From Peronospora farinosa (taxonomy: Eukaryota > Oomycota > Peronosporomycetes > Peronosporales > Peronosporaceae), in contig CANTFK010000829.1 in the NCBI GenBank assembly GCA_947646735.1, positions 62,001 to 126,000 of the forward strand: a DNA stretch of 64,000 bases. Reading direction: 5' to 3'. The translations under genes were made by a program, and so were the position numbers. Each line of letters begins with the position of its first letter. Within the stretch, counting starts at the first letter, position 1. This document shows, one piece after another, positions 1 through 9,493 of this stretch. The notes under the pieces were generated by a model that saw nothing but the letters and a program-made list of their open reading frames with translations, was not told where the DNA came from and searched no databases.

Positions 1-1
1 T

Positions 2-474
2 CAGCGTGATCTTGATTCTTGTACGACCGTCCGTCATGTATATGTTCTCACCAATCCCAACACATTCTTGCCTCTGACTCTCGTCAATGACACATCCTAC
101 CTTACGAGCAAAGGTGGTGTCGACGATTGAGACTTCGGCTCCAGAATCAAACAACATAATCGCCTTTTCATTGTTGATCTTGCCCGTTGCCTTGGCTTGC
201 TTGAACCATTTTCCTGGGGTATGATATTTCCAATATCCCCGTGATTCACCTGGTGCTAAGTCGAGCTCCATTTTCGCAGGCGATCGGGCATATTCATCAA
301 CTCTTACGACGCTTGATATTGAACGCAGAAATTTTGAATCTTCACATGTATTATTCGGGTCGATCTGAGTGTTAACGCCCTGATCTGTCGATCTTCTTTT
401 CACAAATGCATAAATGCAGAGCCTAGAACGCTCGACTCGTACCAGATTCCAACCTGGCGAGCGTCCTAGTTTAA
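2..474 (-). CDS. retroelement aspartic protease, partial at window edge
   Basis: The frame is open from the heptamer to the left edge. It encodes about 65 variable residues, then a segment starting at the ATG at 271 that leads into IMLFDSGAEVSIVD, the hallmark D-S/T-G-A active site of retroviral-type aspartic proteases, with the conserved hydrophobic stretch behind it. It lies in the -1 frame relative to gag, as expected for a gag-pro(-pol) fusion made by frameshifting. Reverse transcriptase and integrase would lie to the left of the window. Confidence 0.75.
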
Positions 475-1002
475 CATTTCTTCAGCCTTCGGCGGAAGCA
501 TTCCAGCATGCTTGGTTGGGACATACCACTTGCGTATCATGTTGTAGAATTCTTCCATTCGACATTTTCCATGCTCATGGATATCTCCGCAGGCAGCACA
601 GGTGTAAAAACACTTGTCCGACGGATGTCCCTTACGACCACACTTCTGACACGTTAGTCTCTTCCAGCATCCACGATCATCGTGTTTCTTCGACCCACAA
701 TGGGTACAAGCCTTCTGATTCACCACGCGATCTGGACCGCGATCTTGATCCACATAGTCTGATCCCGCGCGTTGATCACTATATTTCTTCACGCGATCTG
801 GTACTGTGGCCACACATAAGTTGCGTCGATCTATTTCGGCGTCTGATCCACTAATATCCGAGTCTGACTCACTGCTACTGCCTTCCAGACGAATCGCTCT
901 CACAGCACGAGTTGGTTTCGAGGGTGCCGGAGTGGATGCCGACGCAGATCGCTGACGAAATTTGCTCGATCCCATTGCACTCGGATACTGTCTTCCCTCC
1001 AT
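466..1002 (-). CDS. gag C-terminal segment with CCHC zinc knuckles
   Basis: This frame continues the preceding gag frame beyond its TAA. It contains two canonical CX2CX4HX4C knuckles (CTHCGSKKHDDRGC and CQKCGRKGHPSDKC) followed by a variant Cys/His cluster, the usual nucleic-acid-binding tail of gag. It ends in a TAG preceded by codons ATG TTA AAC, forming the heptamer G TTA AAC. A shift to the -1 frame there leads straight into the protease frame. Confidence 0.75.
   Translation of the reverse strand: MEGRQYPSAMGSSKFRQRSASASTPAPSKPTRAVRAIRLEGSSSESDSDISGSDAEIDRRNLCVATVPDRVKKYSDQRAGSDYVDQDRGPDRVVNQKACTHCGSKKHDDRGCWKRLTCQKCGRKGHPSDKCFYTCAACGDIHEHGKCRMEEFYNMIRKWYVPTKHAGMLPPKAEEMLN
469..475 (-). 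promoter_or_regulatory. candidate -1 ribosomal frameshift heptamer GTTAAAC
   Basis: On the minus strand the gag codons read ATG TTA AAC TAG. G TTA AAC has the X XXY YYZ layout in exactly the gag phase. Slippage by -1 gives GTT AAA CTA and enters the open protease frame. GTTAAAC is a known slippery sequence in nidovirus-type frameshifting. No downstream pseudoknot was demonstrated. Confidence 0.5.
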
Positions 1003-1005
1003 GCG

Positions 1006-3324
1006 TTAATATGTTCGCAGAGTTTCTTCCATATCATCGGCGTCTCCAAGGCGTAACAACGTCAACTGCTTAGCCAGATCGCGATCATCCAGTGTACCAA
1101 TGAAATGTTCCACATGTTCTCGGCGAATTGAGGGCGATCCTTCCCGAATGGGGATTTTTGCTCGGATCGCGGCCACATTCAGTCGATACAAATATTCCAA
1201 TGGAGTTTCATCAGATCGCTTCTTCGTATGGTAGTATTGTCTCCCGACCGACATACCATATCCACAATACTGGATCATGAAGGTTTCCAGCAACGACTTC
1301 CATGAATTCCGGGTGGATCGACTTAACTGGCTATACCAATTTCGTGCCGGCCCCGTAAGTAAATCAGCAAATACTAGACATTTTTCATCATCCGGGGCTT
1401 GGTCGCGTAAGAACGCCGACTTGGCCTTGTTGACCCAACTTCTCGCTCGATCTTCATCCTTGTCCCGTCCTGTAAATTCTTTCAGATCTGCGATCGCAGA
1501 CATTCGAATCCGCTGCGTGACAAGTCCACCATTAGGTACAGCGCCTGCACTTGCGACTTGTGGCCGTCTTAGATCCTCCAGACCCAAATCGTCTGGATCG
1601 TAATTATTGGATCGCGATTGACGCGATCCGGCCGATTCCATATCCACATCCGAAATGCAAACTTTTGGGGTGTTTGTAGGGATCGCGGATCGACTGGCGA
1701 TCATGCGAGCTTGATCATGCTCGTACTTTCTCATGGCAGCTTCAAAATAAGATTGCAATTGACCTGATCCATTCACGTTCATGTCTTCAGCTGTGAGTGC
1801 CGTCGTCGATTGTTCTCTGGCCTTAATCGGTGCCAGTCGCTCGCGAATATGCGCTGCACCAGCCGGTCCAAGTGACATTCGCTGCATATTAATTGAGTCG
1901 TCCGACTCCCCTTCGGATTCCGCTGACATATATTGCGAAGATCCCGTATGATATCCTTTTGGTATATCTGCAATCGGCTGGATCGTCTGATCCACCGGAT
2001 CGCGCTCTCCAATTAGAGGAACTAGCTTCGAAAACAGAGATCGCCCTGCTTGGATCACCCGATCATGATCGCATTCCAACAGCACCTGCGCGTCAAAAGC
2101 TCCAGCGGTGAATCCAGCGTTCTGGAGCAACTCCATAAGCCGACGGATCGCTTCCAACTGGTTCGGTGTCGGAATGGGAGCTGAAATTGGTCCTCGTAGC
2201 GATCCAATCAACTTCGGTTTCAAAATCTTTAGAACGGGATCGCTTGACAACAGATCTTTAAGCGCCTTCCAATGAAAACACCATTCCAGCTGATCCAGTT
2301 GCCATCCTTTCGCCTTGTCTTCCTCATGCGCTGGCTTCACGTCGATATCATCATGATCCGACTCAGGCGCCTTCATCTTCACTCGAGATGGCTTCGAATT
2401 CTTCTTCTTCTTCGAATTCGAAGTGGTTTTGGATAAATTTCCTTCGGTTTTGACCGTAGGATTTTTATCCAGCGGATCGCGTTTTGCAACGTGATCCGCA
2501 GGGGTCCTCGAAGGGACCTGGGGAGGGGGTAGAGGTTTTTCTTCCAGATCAAGTGATCGATCTTCCTCTTTTGTTTTCTGCTCATCTGCGCCCCTCCCAA
2601 AACGCTGATGATCCGGGGATCTTTTTTCTTCACACGTCTGCGGTGATCCCTTTGCCGCTGACGCTTCAATCCCAGGTTCAATTTTGACCTTTACATCACC
2701 TCTCAGGGACTCACGGTGAAATCCCGAGTCACCAGAAGATCCGGGCACGCGCACCATTGTGGTGGAGTGGGATTCGCAAAATTGCTGATGCGATCCCAAC
2801 TCTCCACTGGCGCCCGGACGACCGACTAACGGAGGGGGTACCCCGATTCCGTGTGTATAGCCTTCCTCACCTTGTGTACCCGTCGGTAGGGCGGGTTGCT
2901 CTCTTCTCGGTAGACTTGAGTCGATGTTGAACTTGATTGTGTTAGGGATAGGTGGGGGGGCGATCGCGTGGAATTCCTCACACGATCGCAGTTGTTCTTG
3001 GGGTGCTCTATTTGAGTCGCCCTGATCTCCCTTGAGATCGCCTTGTCCAAAAATGTAGATACTTGATCCGCTTGCCTTCTGACCACTTGAGCCGTCTCGC
3101 GATCTTGTATCTGGACTTCTTAGTCCTCTGCGTCCAATCGCAGCTTGATTTGTTTTGTTGAGAATTCTTGCAATCCCTGGCCAAACAATCCAGGGATATG
3201 ACTTGCGTAGTAGGTAGACTTCCTTGAGACGTCGGGAGGCCAAAGAATCCAGCCCGGAAGAGAAGTCGACACGTGTACTTAGAAGCAAATTGAACTCTGT
3301 TAATGTTAACCAATCAAATACCAA
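1006..3324 (-). CDS. gag-like protein of Ty3/gypsy element, interrupted
   Basis: A 772-codon open frame. The first 400 or so residues are low-complexity and charged (Lys/Arg/Glu/Pro-rich). The C-terminal 170 residues look like a retrotransposon gag capsid domain: helical, with W and Y positions around the segment ARNWYSQLSR and a following TPLEYLYRLN segment. The upstream limit is the open frame; no good ATG is seen at its beginning, so the true start is unknown. The frame ends at TAA (1006-1008), and the same frame reopens at once into the zinc-knuckle segment at 466-1002. The two pieces are therefore probably one gag gene split by a nonsense change. The codons contain GATC in all three phases. 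Confidence 0.7.
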   Translation of the reverse strand: MVFDWLTLTEFNLLLSTRVDFSSGLDSLASRRLKEVYLLRKSYPWIVWPGIARILNKTNQAAIGRRGLRSPDTRSRDGSSGQKASGSSIYIFGQGDLKGDQGDSNRAPQEQLRSCEEFHAIAPPPIPNTIKFNIDSSLPRREQPALPTGTQGEEGYTHGIGVPPPLVGRPGASGELGSHQQFCESHSTTMVRVPGSSGDSGFHRESLRGDVKVKIEPGIEASAAKGSPQTCEEKRSPDHQRFGRGADEQKTKEEDRSLDLEEKPLPPPQVPSRTPADHVAKRDPLDKNPTVKTEGNLSKTTSNSKKKKNSKPSRVKMKAPESDHDDIDVKPAHEEDKAKGWQLDQLEWCFHWKALKDLLSSDPVLKILKPKLIGSLRGPISAPIPTPNQLEAIRRLMELLQNAGFTAGAFDAQVLLECDHDRVIQAGRSLFSKLVPLIGERDPVDQTIQPIADIPKGYHTGSSQYMSAESEGESDDSINMQRMSLGPAGAAHIRERLAPIKAREQSTTALTAEDMNVNGSGQLQSYFEAAMRKYEHDQARMIASRSAIPTNTPKVCISDVDMESAGSRQSRSNNYDPDDLGLEDLRRPQVASAGAVPNGGLVTQRIRMSAIADLKEFTGRDKDEDRARSWVNKAKSAFLRDQAPDDEKCLVFADLLTGPARNWYSQLSRSTRNSWKSLLETFMIQYCGYGMSVGRQYYHTKKRSDETPLEYLYRLNVAAIRAKIPIREGSPSIRREHVEHFIGTLDDRDLAKQLTLLRLGDADDMEETLRTY

Positions 3325-3463
3325 AACCTATGATCTTGACTATCTGTAGCTCAGGATCTGTTGCCACGTATCGCCCTTTCGGAAAAATCAGATCTTGTAA
3401 TGTGGTCCACTCCAATATCGCCGCGATCTGGATCGCTACCTCGCTCGGATATAATACCATTTT

Positions 3464-3718
3464 AGTACCAGATCGCGGTACTAAATAATTAGTACCAGAT
3501 CGCGGTACTAAATAATTAATACCAGATCGCGGTACTAAATAATTAATACCAGATCGCGGTACTAAATAATTAATACCAGATCGCGGTACTAATAATTAAT
3601 ATCGGATCGCGATACTAATAATTAATATCGGATCGTGATACTAATAATTAATATCAGATCGCGGTACTAATAATCAATATCGGATCGCGGTACTAATAAT
3701 TAGCATCGGATCACGACT
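3464..3718. repeat. tandem array, 26-27 bp unit, about 10 copies
   Basis: Successive units read close to AGTACCAGATCGCGGTAC followed by TAAATAATT. The first copies are 27 bp with GTACC...GGTAC arms. Later copies are 26 bp and drift to ATATCGGATCGCGATAC. Every unit is an imperfect inverted repeat centred on GATCGC. The array lies just beyond the gag start of the GATC-rich element and shares its GATC bias. Confidence 0.9.
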
Positions 3719-4004
3719 TGTCCTCTTCGCCGTTTCTCAGGTCATGTGAGATAGTTCATCTATGTGACATGTCATATCCACCATTCCAGTCCTCCATAGC
3801 GACGTGATCCACACCAGACCGTCCTCCACATGCTTGGATGTACCCATCTTCCTCCTTAGCGACCGCGTTCACGCGGATCGCCATCGGAAATACTGGAGAT
3901 CGCAATAGCGTAGTTTCTAGGCCATATTTGACCCCACATAGAAGTGAAAACTACACCATTCACTGTTTTCCATCCTATTTGACATCGTCTTGAAACCTTT
4001 CTGC

Positions 4005-4060
4005 GAGATCGCGACTCATCAATATTGGCCATGAGATCGCGACTCATTAATATTGGCCAT
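4005..4060. repeat. 28-bp tandem duplication
   Basis: Two adjacent 28-bp units begin GAGATCGCGACTCAT and end ATATTGGCCAT, differing at one position. They lie in the otherwise featureless 3719-4167 stretch, in which I see no gene. Confidence 0.85.
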
Positions 4061-4167
4061 TTCGGACTTAACCGAAAATATGCGATCACACTTGGCGAAA
4101 TTCACTCCTTCACTTCACCACAAAGTGTATTAGTTGAGCCCTGAGTCTATGTTTTAAAAACGAAGTG

Positions 4168-4485
4168 AAAGCATGTGTCTCATCTAACATATCTAAGAAA
4201 TGATGTGTTTGATATTGCAATATGTAATGATGTATATGAACATTTATGTGTGCCATTGTTTCGTATATTAGTGTTATAGATAGAAGCACGACCTATAAAC
4301 ACTCTGTTATGGAGATCGCACATGTAATTATCGATACAAAAATGCATAGTCAGCCATTGCAAAATGAGCCAAAAATGCAAAATCAGCCAATCCAAAATTA
4401 GCAAATAATGCAAAAGTAGCCAATCCGAATGCCGGAAAAGGATCAAACGGACAGACAGACGGACAGTATTCTTTTATTATATAGA
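4168..4485 (-). repeat. long direct repeat, copy 1
   Basis: About 318 bp, roughly 85-90 percent identical by eye to 6377-6685 and in the same orientation. It begins AAAGCATGTGTCTCATCTA and ends TTATTATATAGA. It probably represents the 5' end of the Helitron-like element on the minus strand. Confidence 0.85.
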
Positions 4486-4486
4486 C

Positions 4487-6120
4487 GAGGGTATTTACCC
4501 GTCGTTCCGACGGACATGATTTTATGCTATCTTAATACATATATAGGGGTGTTCCCGTCGTTTCGACCGATAGGTGCACAAATTTGACGCTGACCGTATA
4601 TTGACTAAGGTAATTGATTCGTTTTAAAGGTAATGTGTATGAAGGTCAATATATACCTGTCGTTTCAAAAGTTAGGGTGTTTACCCGACGTTTCAACGAA
4701 CATGGTCTACCTTTTGACCTGTAAACCCATTAACTTACGTTCGATTATTAGATTGACTTAGGGCAAAGATGGATACGAAAATCAATGTGTACTCGACGTT
4801 TCGTCAATTTATCATTTCATCACCCGTCGTTCCAACGGTACGAAGTTGCATATATACGCATCTTAAACGCAGCGATTGGCTAGGGTGTTTACCCGTCATT
4901 TCCGCAAATTAGTACGCGAAGTCTACAAAAATAATATCTCTATTGAGTTTATATCACGTCGTTTCGATGGAACGCTGCGCGAAGTCGACGCTGCTAAATT
5001 GTGTGCCTGTCGATTCGACGGAAACGACAGCGAACTCTACGCTAATAGCATATTGTATTATTTTGGGTGTTCACCCGTTGTACCGACGGTGCAAAGTAGT
5101 ATGTATATCGCAACGAATTGCTAGGGTATTTACCCGTCGTTCCGACGGGTACCCCTACAGTACATGTATACTGGTCAATCACTCTGCTTAGAATATCAGG
5201 TTGAATTAGGTAAATTAATAGTTATCAAAGTCAATGTGTATTTAGGCCAATGTAAACCCGTCGTTCCACTGGGTACACATTAGCGAATTTCTGTAACGCT
5301 ATAATATACAGTCATTTATTTTTAGATAATTCCTGCACGCTAGTAAATCGATGGACGATTGCATCATGTTTCATCGACCCACCTCTTTTATGGTGTTTAC
5401 CCGTCGTTTTGATGGTGCAAAGTATAAAATGTTAGCGCGTCAAACGCCCCGATTTGCTAGGGTGTATACCCGTCATTCCGACGGATATAGTGCGCAAGTC
5501 GACGCTGGTAATATACTGACCTTTATATCATCGATTTACCAATTTGGTTGACTACATTAAAATGATGATATAAAGGTCAATGTGTACTCGTCGTTCCAAC
5601 GGACATGGTGACTAAAGTTTGCCTTTTGACCTTCGAATCCAACATTTTCCCTTACAATGTTAAGGTAAAGTAATGGGTATGAGATTCAATGTGTATTCGT
5701 CGTTCCGACGGATAGTAGCGTGCCGACCGAATAGACAGATGTAATTATGTATACAGGACCGAATATAATTTTTTCTATGTGTGTCAATCAATTTTTAATA
5801 CACCTTTTTGCCTGTGTGCAGCTTTATGATAGTGCCCGTTGTTCCGACGGATAGGTGCGCGAATCTACGCTGATAGAACCCTAGCCCACCATATATCTTA
5901 AAATAGGGATGGTCACTCGTCGTTCCGACGGACATGGTGAGCAAACATCTGCTAAATAATTTTCGTACCCACTTATTATTCTGGTTGAGTCAGGTAATTG
6001 ATACATATGAAGTCAATAAGTATGAAAGTCAACGTCTACCTGTCGACGCTGGTCAATGTGTACCTGTCGTTTCGCAGGACCATGTGTACCCGTCGTTCCA
6101 AATGACACAGTAAGCGAAGT
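4487..6120. repeat. degenerate array of CCCGTCG/CGACGGG hairpins
   Basis: About 20 dispersed copies of a motif near ACCCGTCGTTCCGACGG, spaced roughly 60-200 bp, for example at 4497, 4822, 5131, 5468, 5587, 5695, 5917 and 6086. The copy at 5133-5149 has perfect 7-bp arms with a TTC loop. Copies at 4880, 5121 and 5457 carry the adjacent CTAGGGT. Short open frames in this stretch come from the repeat and are not genes. Confidence 0.8.
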
Positions 6121-6376
6121 CGTCGTTTGATCTTCGTACCCATCTCTTTACTTCTATATATGCGGTTTAATAAGGTAAAGTTATCGGTATAAAGGTGGAT
6201 GTAAGTCCGTCATGCAGAATGTCCGGTTGACTCAGATAAATGAATAAGTATGATGCACTACATTTGATTCGATTCGCTTTTTGTAACTGCACCCACTCTA
6301 ATATGATCACTAAGCTTGCTTTTGCCAACTTTAAACTGTATTATTAAAGCACTGAACCAATGTTTGGAATAATTGT

Positions 6377-6685
6377 AAAGCATGTGTCTCATCTAATATA
6401 TCTAAGAAATGCTGTGTTTGATATAGCAATATGTAATGATGAATATGAACACGTATGTGTGCAATCGTTTCGTATATAAGTGTTATAGATAGAAGCCGAC
6501 ATATGGACACTCTAATATGGAAATCGCACATGTAATTATTAACACAAAAAGGCAAACTCTGCCAATGCGTTATGAGCCAAAAATGCATAATTAGCCAATC
6601 CAAAATGAGCGAATAATGCAAAAGTAGCCAATCCGAATGCCGGAAAAGGATCAAACGGACAGACAGTATTCTTTTATTATATAGA
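6377..6685 (-). repeat. long direct repeat, copy 2
   Basis: Second copy of the repeat at 4168-4485, with small indels such as the number of GACAGAC units. On the minus strand it starts TCTATATAATAAAAG directly after an A, fitting insertion between A and T. Confidence 0.85.
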
Positions 6686-6715
6686 TAGATTATAGCCTTC
6701 ACTTGCAACATAATA

Positions 6716-9370
6716 ATGCTGCCCCCTCCTGAAACAAAATACATTACCCGTGAAAAATTGTTAAAAGCTGTGCAGGAGTTTTCTTGCAGCGGGGGCAGGA
6801 CACCGCTCCAAAAACTCCTTGATAATATGATAAACAGTAGTCTTATGTACTTTTACGATTTAGAAAGTGAGGGAAAGATCACTGCTCTATTCTTTGCCTA
6901 CAAAGCAAGCATCTAGCTTGCTCAACACTACCACCATGTAATCCTCATGGATTGCACCTACAAAACGAATAGATATCGGCTTCCATTACTAAATGTACCA
7001 GCTTCAACTCTCAATATACAATCGGCTTTTGCTTTCTCAAAGAAGAAAAGAAAAGGATTACATATGGGCCTTGACTAAATTGACACCATATGGACACGCA
7101 CATCTTCGCCAAGGGACATTGTGACATCCCGTGATTTATAAACTTTGTGACTAAGTGTAAAAAATCCATCCCGACAGGCGAACCATGGGATGAATTTCTA
7201 AGAAGATGGCAAGCTCTTGTGGCCTCAAAATTCGAAGAGATTTATCAATCACAATTGGAAAAACTCTCGATCTTCCTTTTGCCTTTTCCTGAAGTTTGAG
7301 GTACATCACCAAAACATGCAAAGAGCAGTTTGCAGATGCCTGGACTGCAAAGGATCTGCATTTCGGCAACACAGCCACACCAATAGTTGAAGGTAATGAG
7401 ATTGGAATAGAGGTTGGGTTGCGAGATACAAGAGATACAAGACTAAATGGGAGAGGTTGACAAAAGTTTTCTTCTATTGTTACTAAAGGAGCCCACGCAT
7501 ACATAAAGAAATTTCTCCAAGTGTCAAGTGGAGATCTTCTCTCTGTTTTCAGCAAGCTCACACATGCTTTGGAACATCAGGCTTGTTAAACGCTAATATT
7601 GAAAACAGAAGCCTTGATTTTTATCTTTCTATTTGCATTGAAGATAAGATGGTGTTTTCTTTTTTTGTGGTAATGAAATATTTTTCTAATATGATATGTT
7701 TCCATTTTATCTATTTTATACATTTCAAAATATAAGAACAGGCAAAGGCAAAGGAAACTAAGCGCAGTAAGAGAAAATACACTATTTGCTTGAGTTGCCT
7801 TCAATGTTGGAAGCAATTTCGGGAAAATATCAATCAAAATTTGCTCTGAAAAGATGTCTGGTGGAATTTGAAAAAGTTAAAGAAAAATCATGAGCCATGC
7901 ACCGGCATTCTAATATCTACTATGAGTATCCCTTGTATGCACAGGCTTCAGGAATTGATGAATGAAAGGTAGGTCAGCCCAAATCGAATTAACGTGTCTA
8001 CAATTTTTGATTTTTTCACTTGATTTAAACACTTCTTTCCAATTTTCTATGGATTTACCTACAGGATGCTAACCAAAGATGATTTCCATGAACAATGATA
8101 TCTTGTGTGGAAAGCAAAACCCGAAAGTTATCTTTCTCATAAAGATTTGGACATTGATATTGTAACAGGGCATCTAGTTACACGTAAACATTGAGTAATA
8201 TACTTAATGGTTGGTCTAAAAGTATCCATGATTACTTTTGACCTGTCACTTGGGTGCGATACACAAATGTGATCCACCCTCGTGAATGTGATATACTCAC
8301 ATGGGAAGGGATCACGCTAGTTGAAGCTAGGCATCGCGACGTCTCAGAAGGACGTCATTCGCAACCTTAAATCTAGATTTAAGTTCATGCGACAGATACG
8401 CTTCTAAAGAGTCGCGTATCCGATCAATATATATATAGCCGATCAGTAGTTAAGTATATATTTAGTTATAATTAATTAAATATAGCTCAGTCTTGAATTT
8501 ACTAAAACATACGCACCACGCACGAGAAGTTGAAAAGCTTCTGCGTGACGTCGATGAGTTCTTGTTTTAGAAGCTCGTTGCACTCTCGCTTAAGCGAGAG
8601 GAAACTGGTGCTACGACTGCTTAAGCAGTCGACCAACCTCCTAACCCCCCTCACACGGGAAGGTAAGACGGTCTAACCGCTTCCTCGCTTGTGCTGAAGG
8701 TGTGTGCTAGTAGCACAAGGCAACTTCGTAGAAGTGCCCGTCTACAGATATCACAAAGCAATGGGAGGTCATTAGCCGGCGCCTACAATCATTGCCAAGA
8801 GCAAAAAATTCGAAACAATCACACAAATTACTCAACTTCTAAATGGGCAAAGCCTAATAGTGGAGCTAAAACCCCTAGCCCTAAATTTGGATACCCGCGG
8901 TCGCCCAAGTGGTGCCAAAAATAAACCAAAAAACACCATTAAGCGACCCATCCGACATTTAGTACCTAGATACCAAAAGGCGAAAATGTGGTACATGTGG
9001 AAAGGTTGGGCACAATGAGCGTGAGTGTTAATCGCCAATGTCAGCAAATGTATGATAGATCCAATTAATACTGCGACTTTTCCTTCTCGTGACATTTCAA
9101 ATAATGAACTGACAACATTCCATTAAGGAACCTTATGGCTCCAGTCACACAATGATAATTTACCTATTTGATTTGCATTCGTAGATGGCAACCACTTTAT
9201 AGCTTTAAGAACTTAGACACAATGCCCCTGCAGCACCATTTGTTGTTTATTGGGAAAGGTTTGCCACAACGCAGGCCCAACCATGGTTTAGCCAAGTGCA
9301 AAGTCACATCGCTGAATGGATTAAACTATGCCAGCTACACCAAGAGACGCCAGGTATAGTAGGAATACCT
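6716..9370 (+). pseudogene. decayed Mutator-like (MULE) transposase gene with introns
   Basis: Pieces of a MULE/FAR1-type transposase can be followed across frames. They include HHVILMDCTYKTNRYRLPLL near 6930, a frame-shifted EKDYIWALTKLTPYGHAHL near 7050, EQFADAWTAKDLHFGNTATP near 7340 leading into a V-E-G-A-H block, a C-terminal zinc-binding IPCMHRLQELMNER near 7930, and a CX2CX4HX4C knuckle (CGTCGKVGHNEREC) at about 8985-9030. Two 96-bp GT-AG introns (7393-7488 and 7969-8064) restore the conserved frame when removed. Stops after the codons at 6914 and near 8093, plus frameshifts, show decay. Sequence past 9060, including a DGNHFIAL-like stretch, may be a C-terminal extension. A solo LTR interrupts it at 8268-8751. 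Confidence 0.75.
8268..8751. mobile_element. solo LTR inserted in the MULE pseudogene
   Basis: A 484-bp segment beginning TGTGATCC and ending GATATCA (TG...CA), flanked on both sides by CAAA (8264-8267 and 8752-8755), which fits a 4-bp target duplication. Removing it joins the MULE C-terminal reading. It carries perfect palindromes such as CTCTCGCTTAAGCGAGAG and GACTGCTTAAGCAGTC. No internal retroelement genes are present, hence a solo LTR. Its orientation was not determined. Confidence 0.6.
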
Positions 9371-9493
9371 TAGGAATTCAAACAATAGAAAATATCAGGT
9401 TTATAGTTAGTAAACATAGCAAGTACGTGAGCTCCTGTGGCTGGTAGAAAAGGTTCTGAAAGTATCTTTTTTTGTAATCAAGTCGTAAGGGAA

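Larger units (their letters stand above)
1..3720 (-). mobile_element. Ty3/gypsy-like retroelement fragment (gag and protease end)
   Basis: Minus-strand reading shows, in order, a gag-like protein, CCHC zinc knuckles and the start of an aspartic protease with a DSGA active-site motif; the element runs off the left edge. The whole stretch is packed with GATC (roughly 70 copies between 1 and 3460 by hand count, against about 14 expected). A tandem array of 26-27 bp units lies upstream of gag. No LTR boundary is visible, so the right limit is approximate. The in-frame stop inside gag suggests that this copy is inactive. Confidence 0.8.
4168..6685 (-). mobile_element. Helitron-like non-autonomous element cluster
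   Basis: Read on the minus strand, two copies of a shared sequence begin A/G|TCTATATAATAAAAG (at 6685 and 4485), a 5'-TC start followed by an AT-rich run as in Helitrons. Between them lie many copies of a hairpin with arms like CCCGTCG and CGACGGG; at least three are followed 8 nt later by CTAG, the Helitron 3'-terminal signature. At 4486 a hairpin end abuts the next TCTATATA start head-to-tail. No Rep/helicase gene is present. The assignment to Helitrons is inferred from termini alone. Confidence 0.5.

Noticed and set aside
3464..3718. CRISPR-like array
   Set aside because: Units are contiguous with no unique spacers, in a eukaryotic genome next to a retroelement; an ordinary tandem repeat.
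4876..5551. Short plus-strand ORFs in the hairpin array
   Set aside because: They share peptides such as RVFTRR only because they translate the repeat unit; they are not genes.
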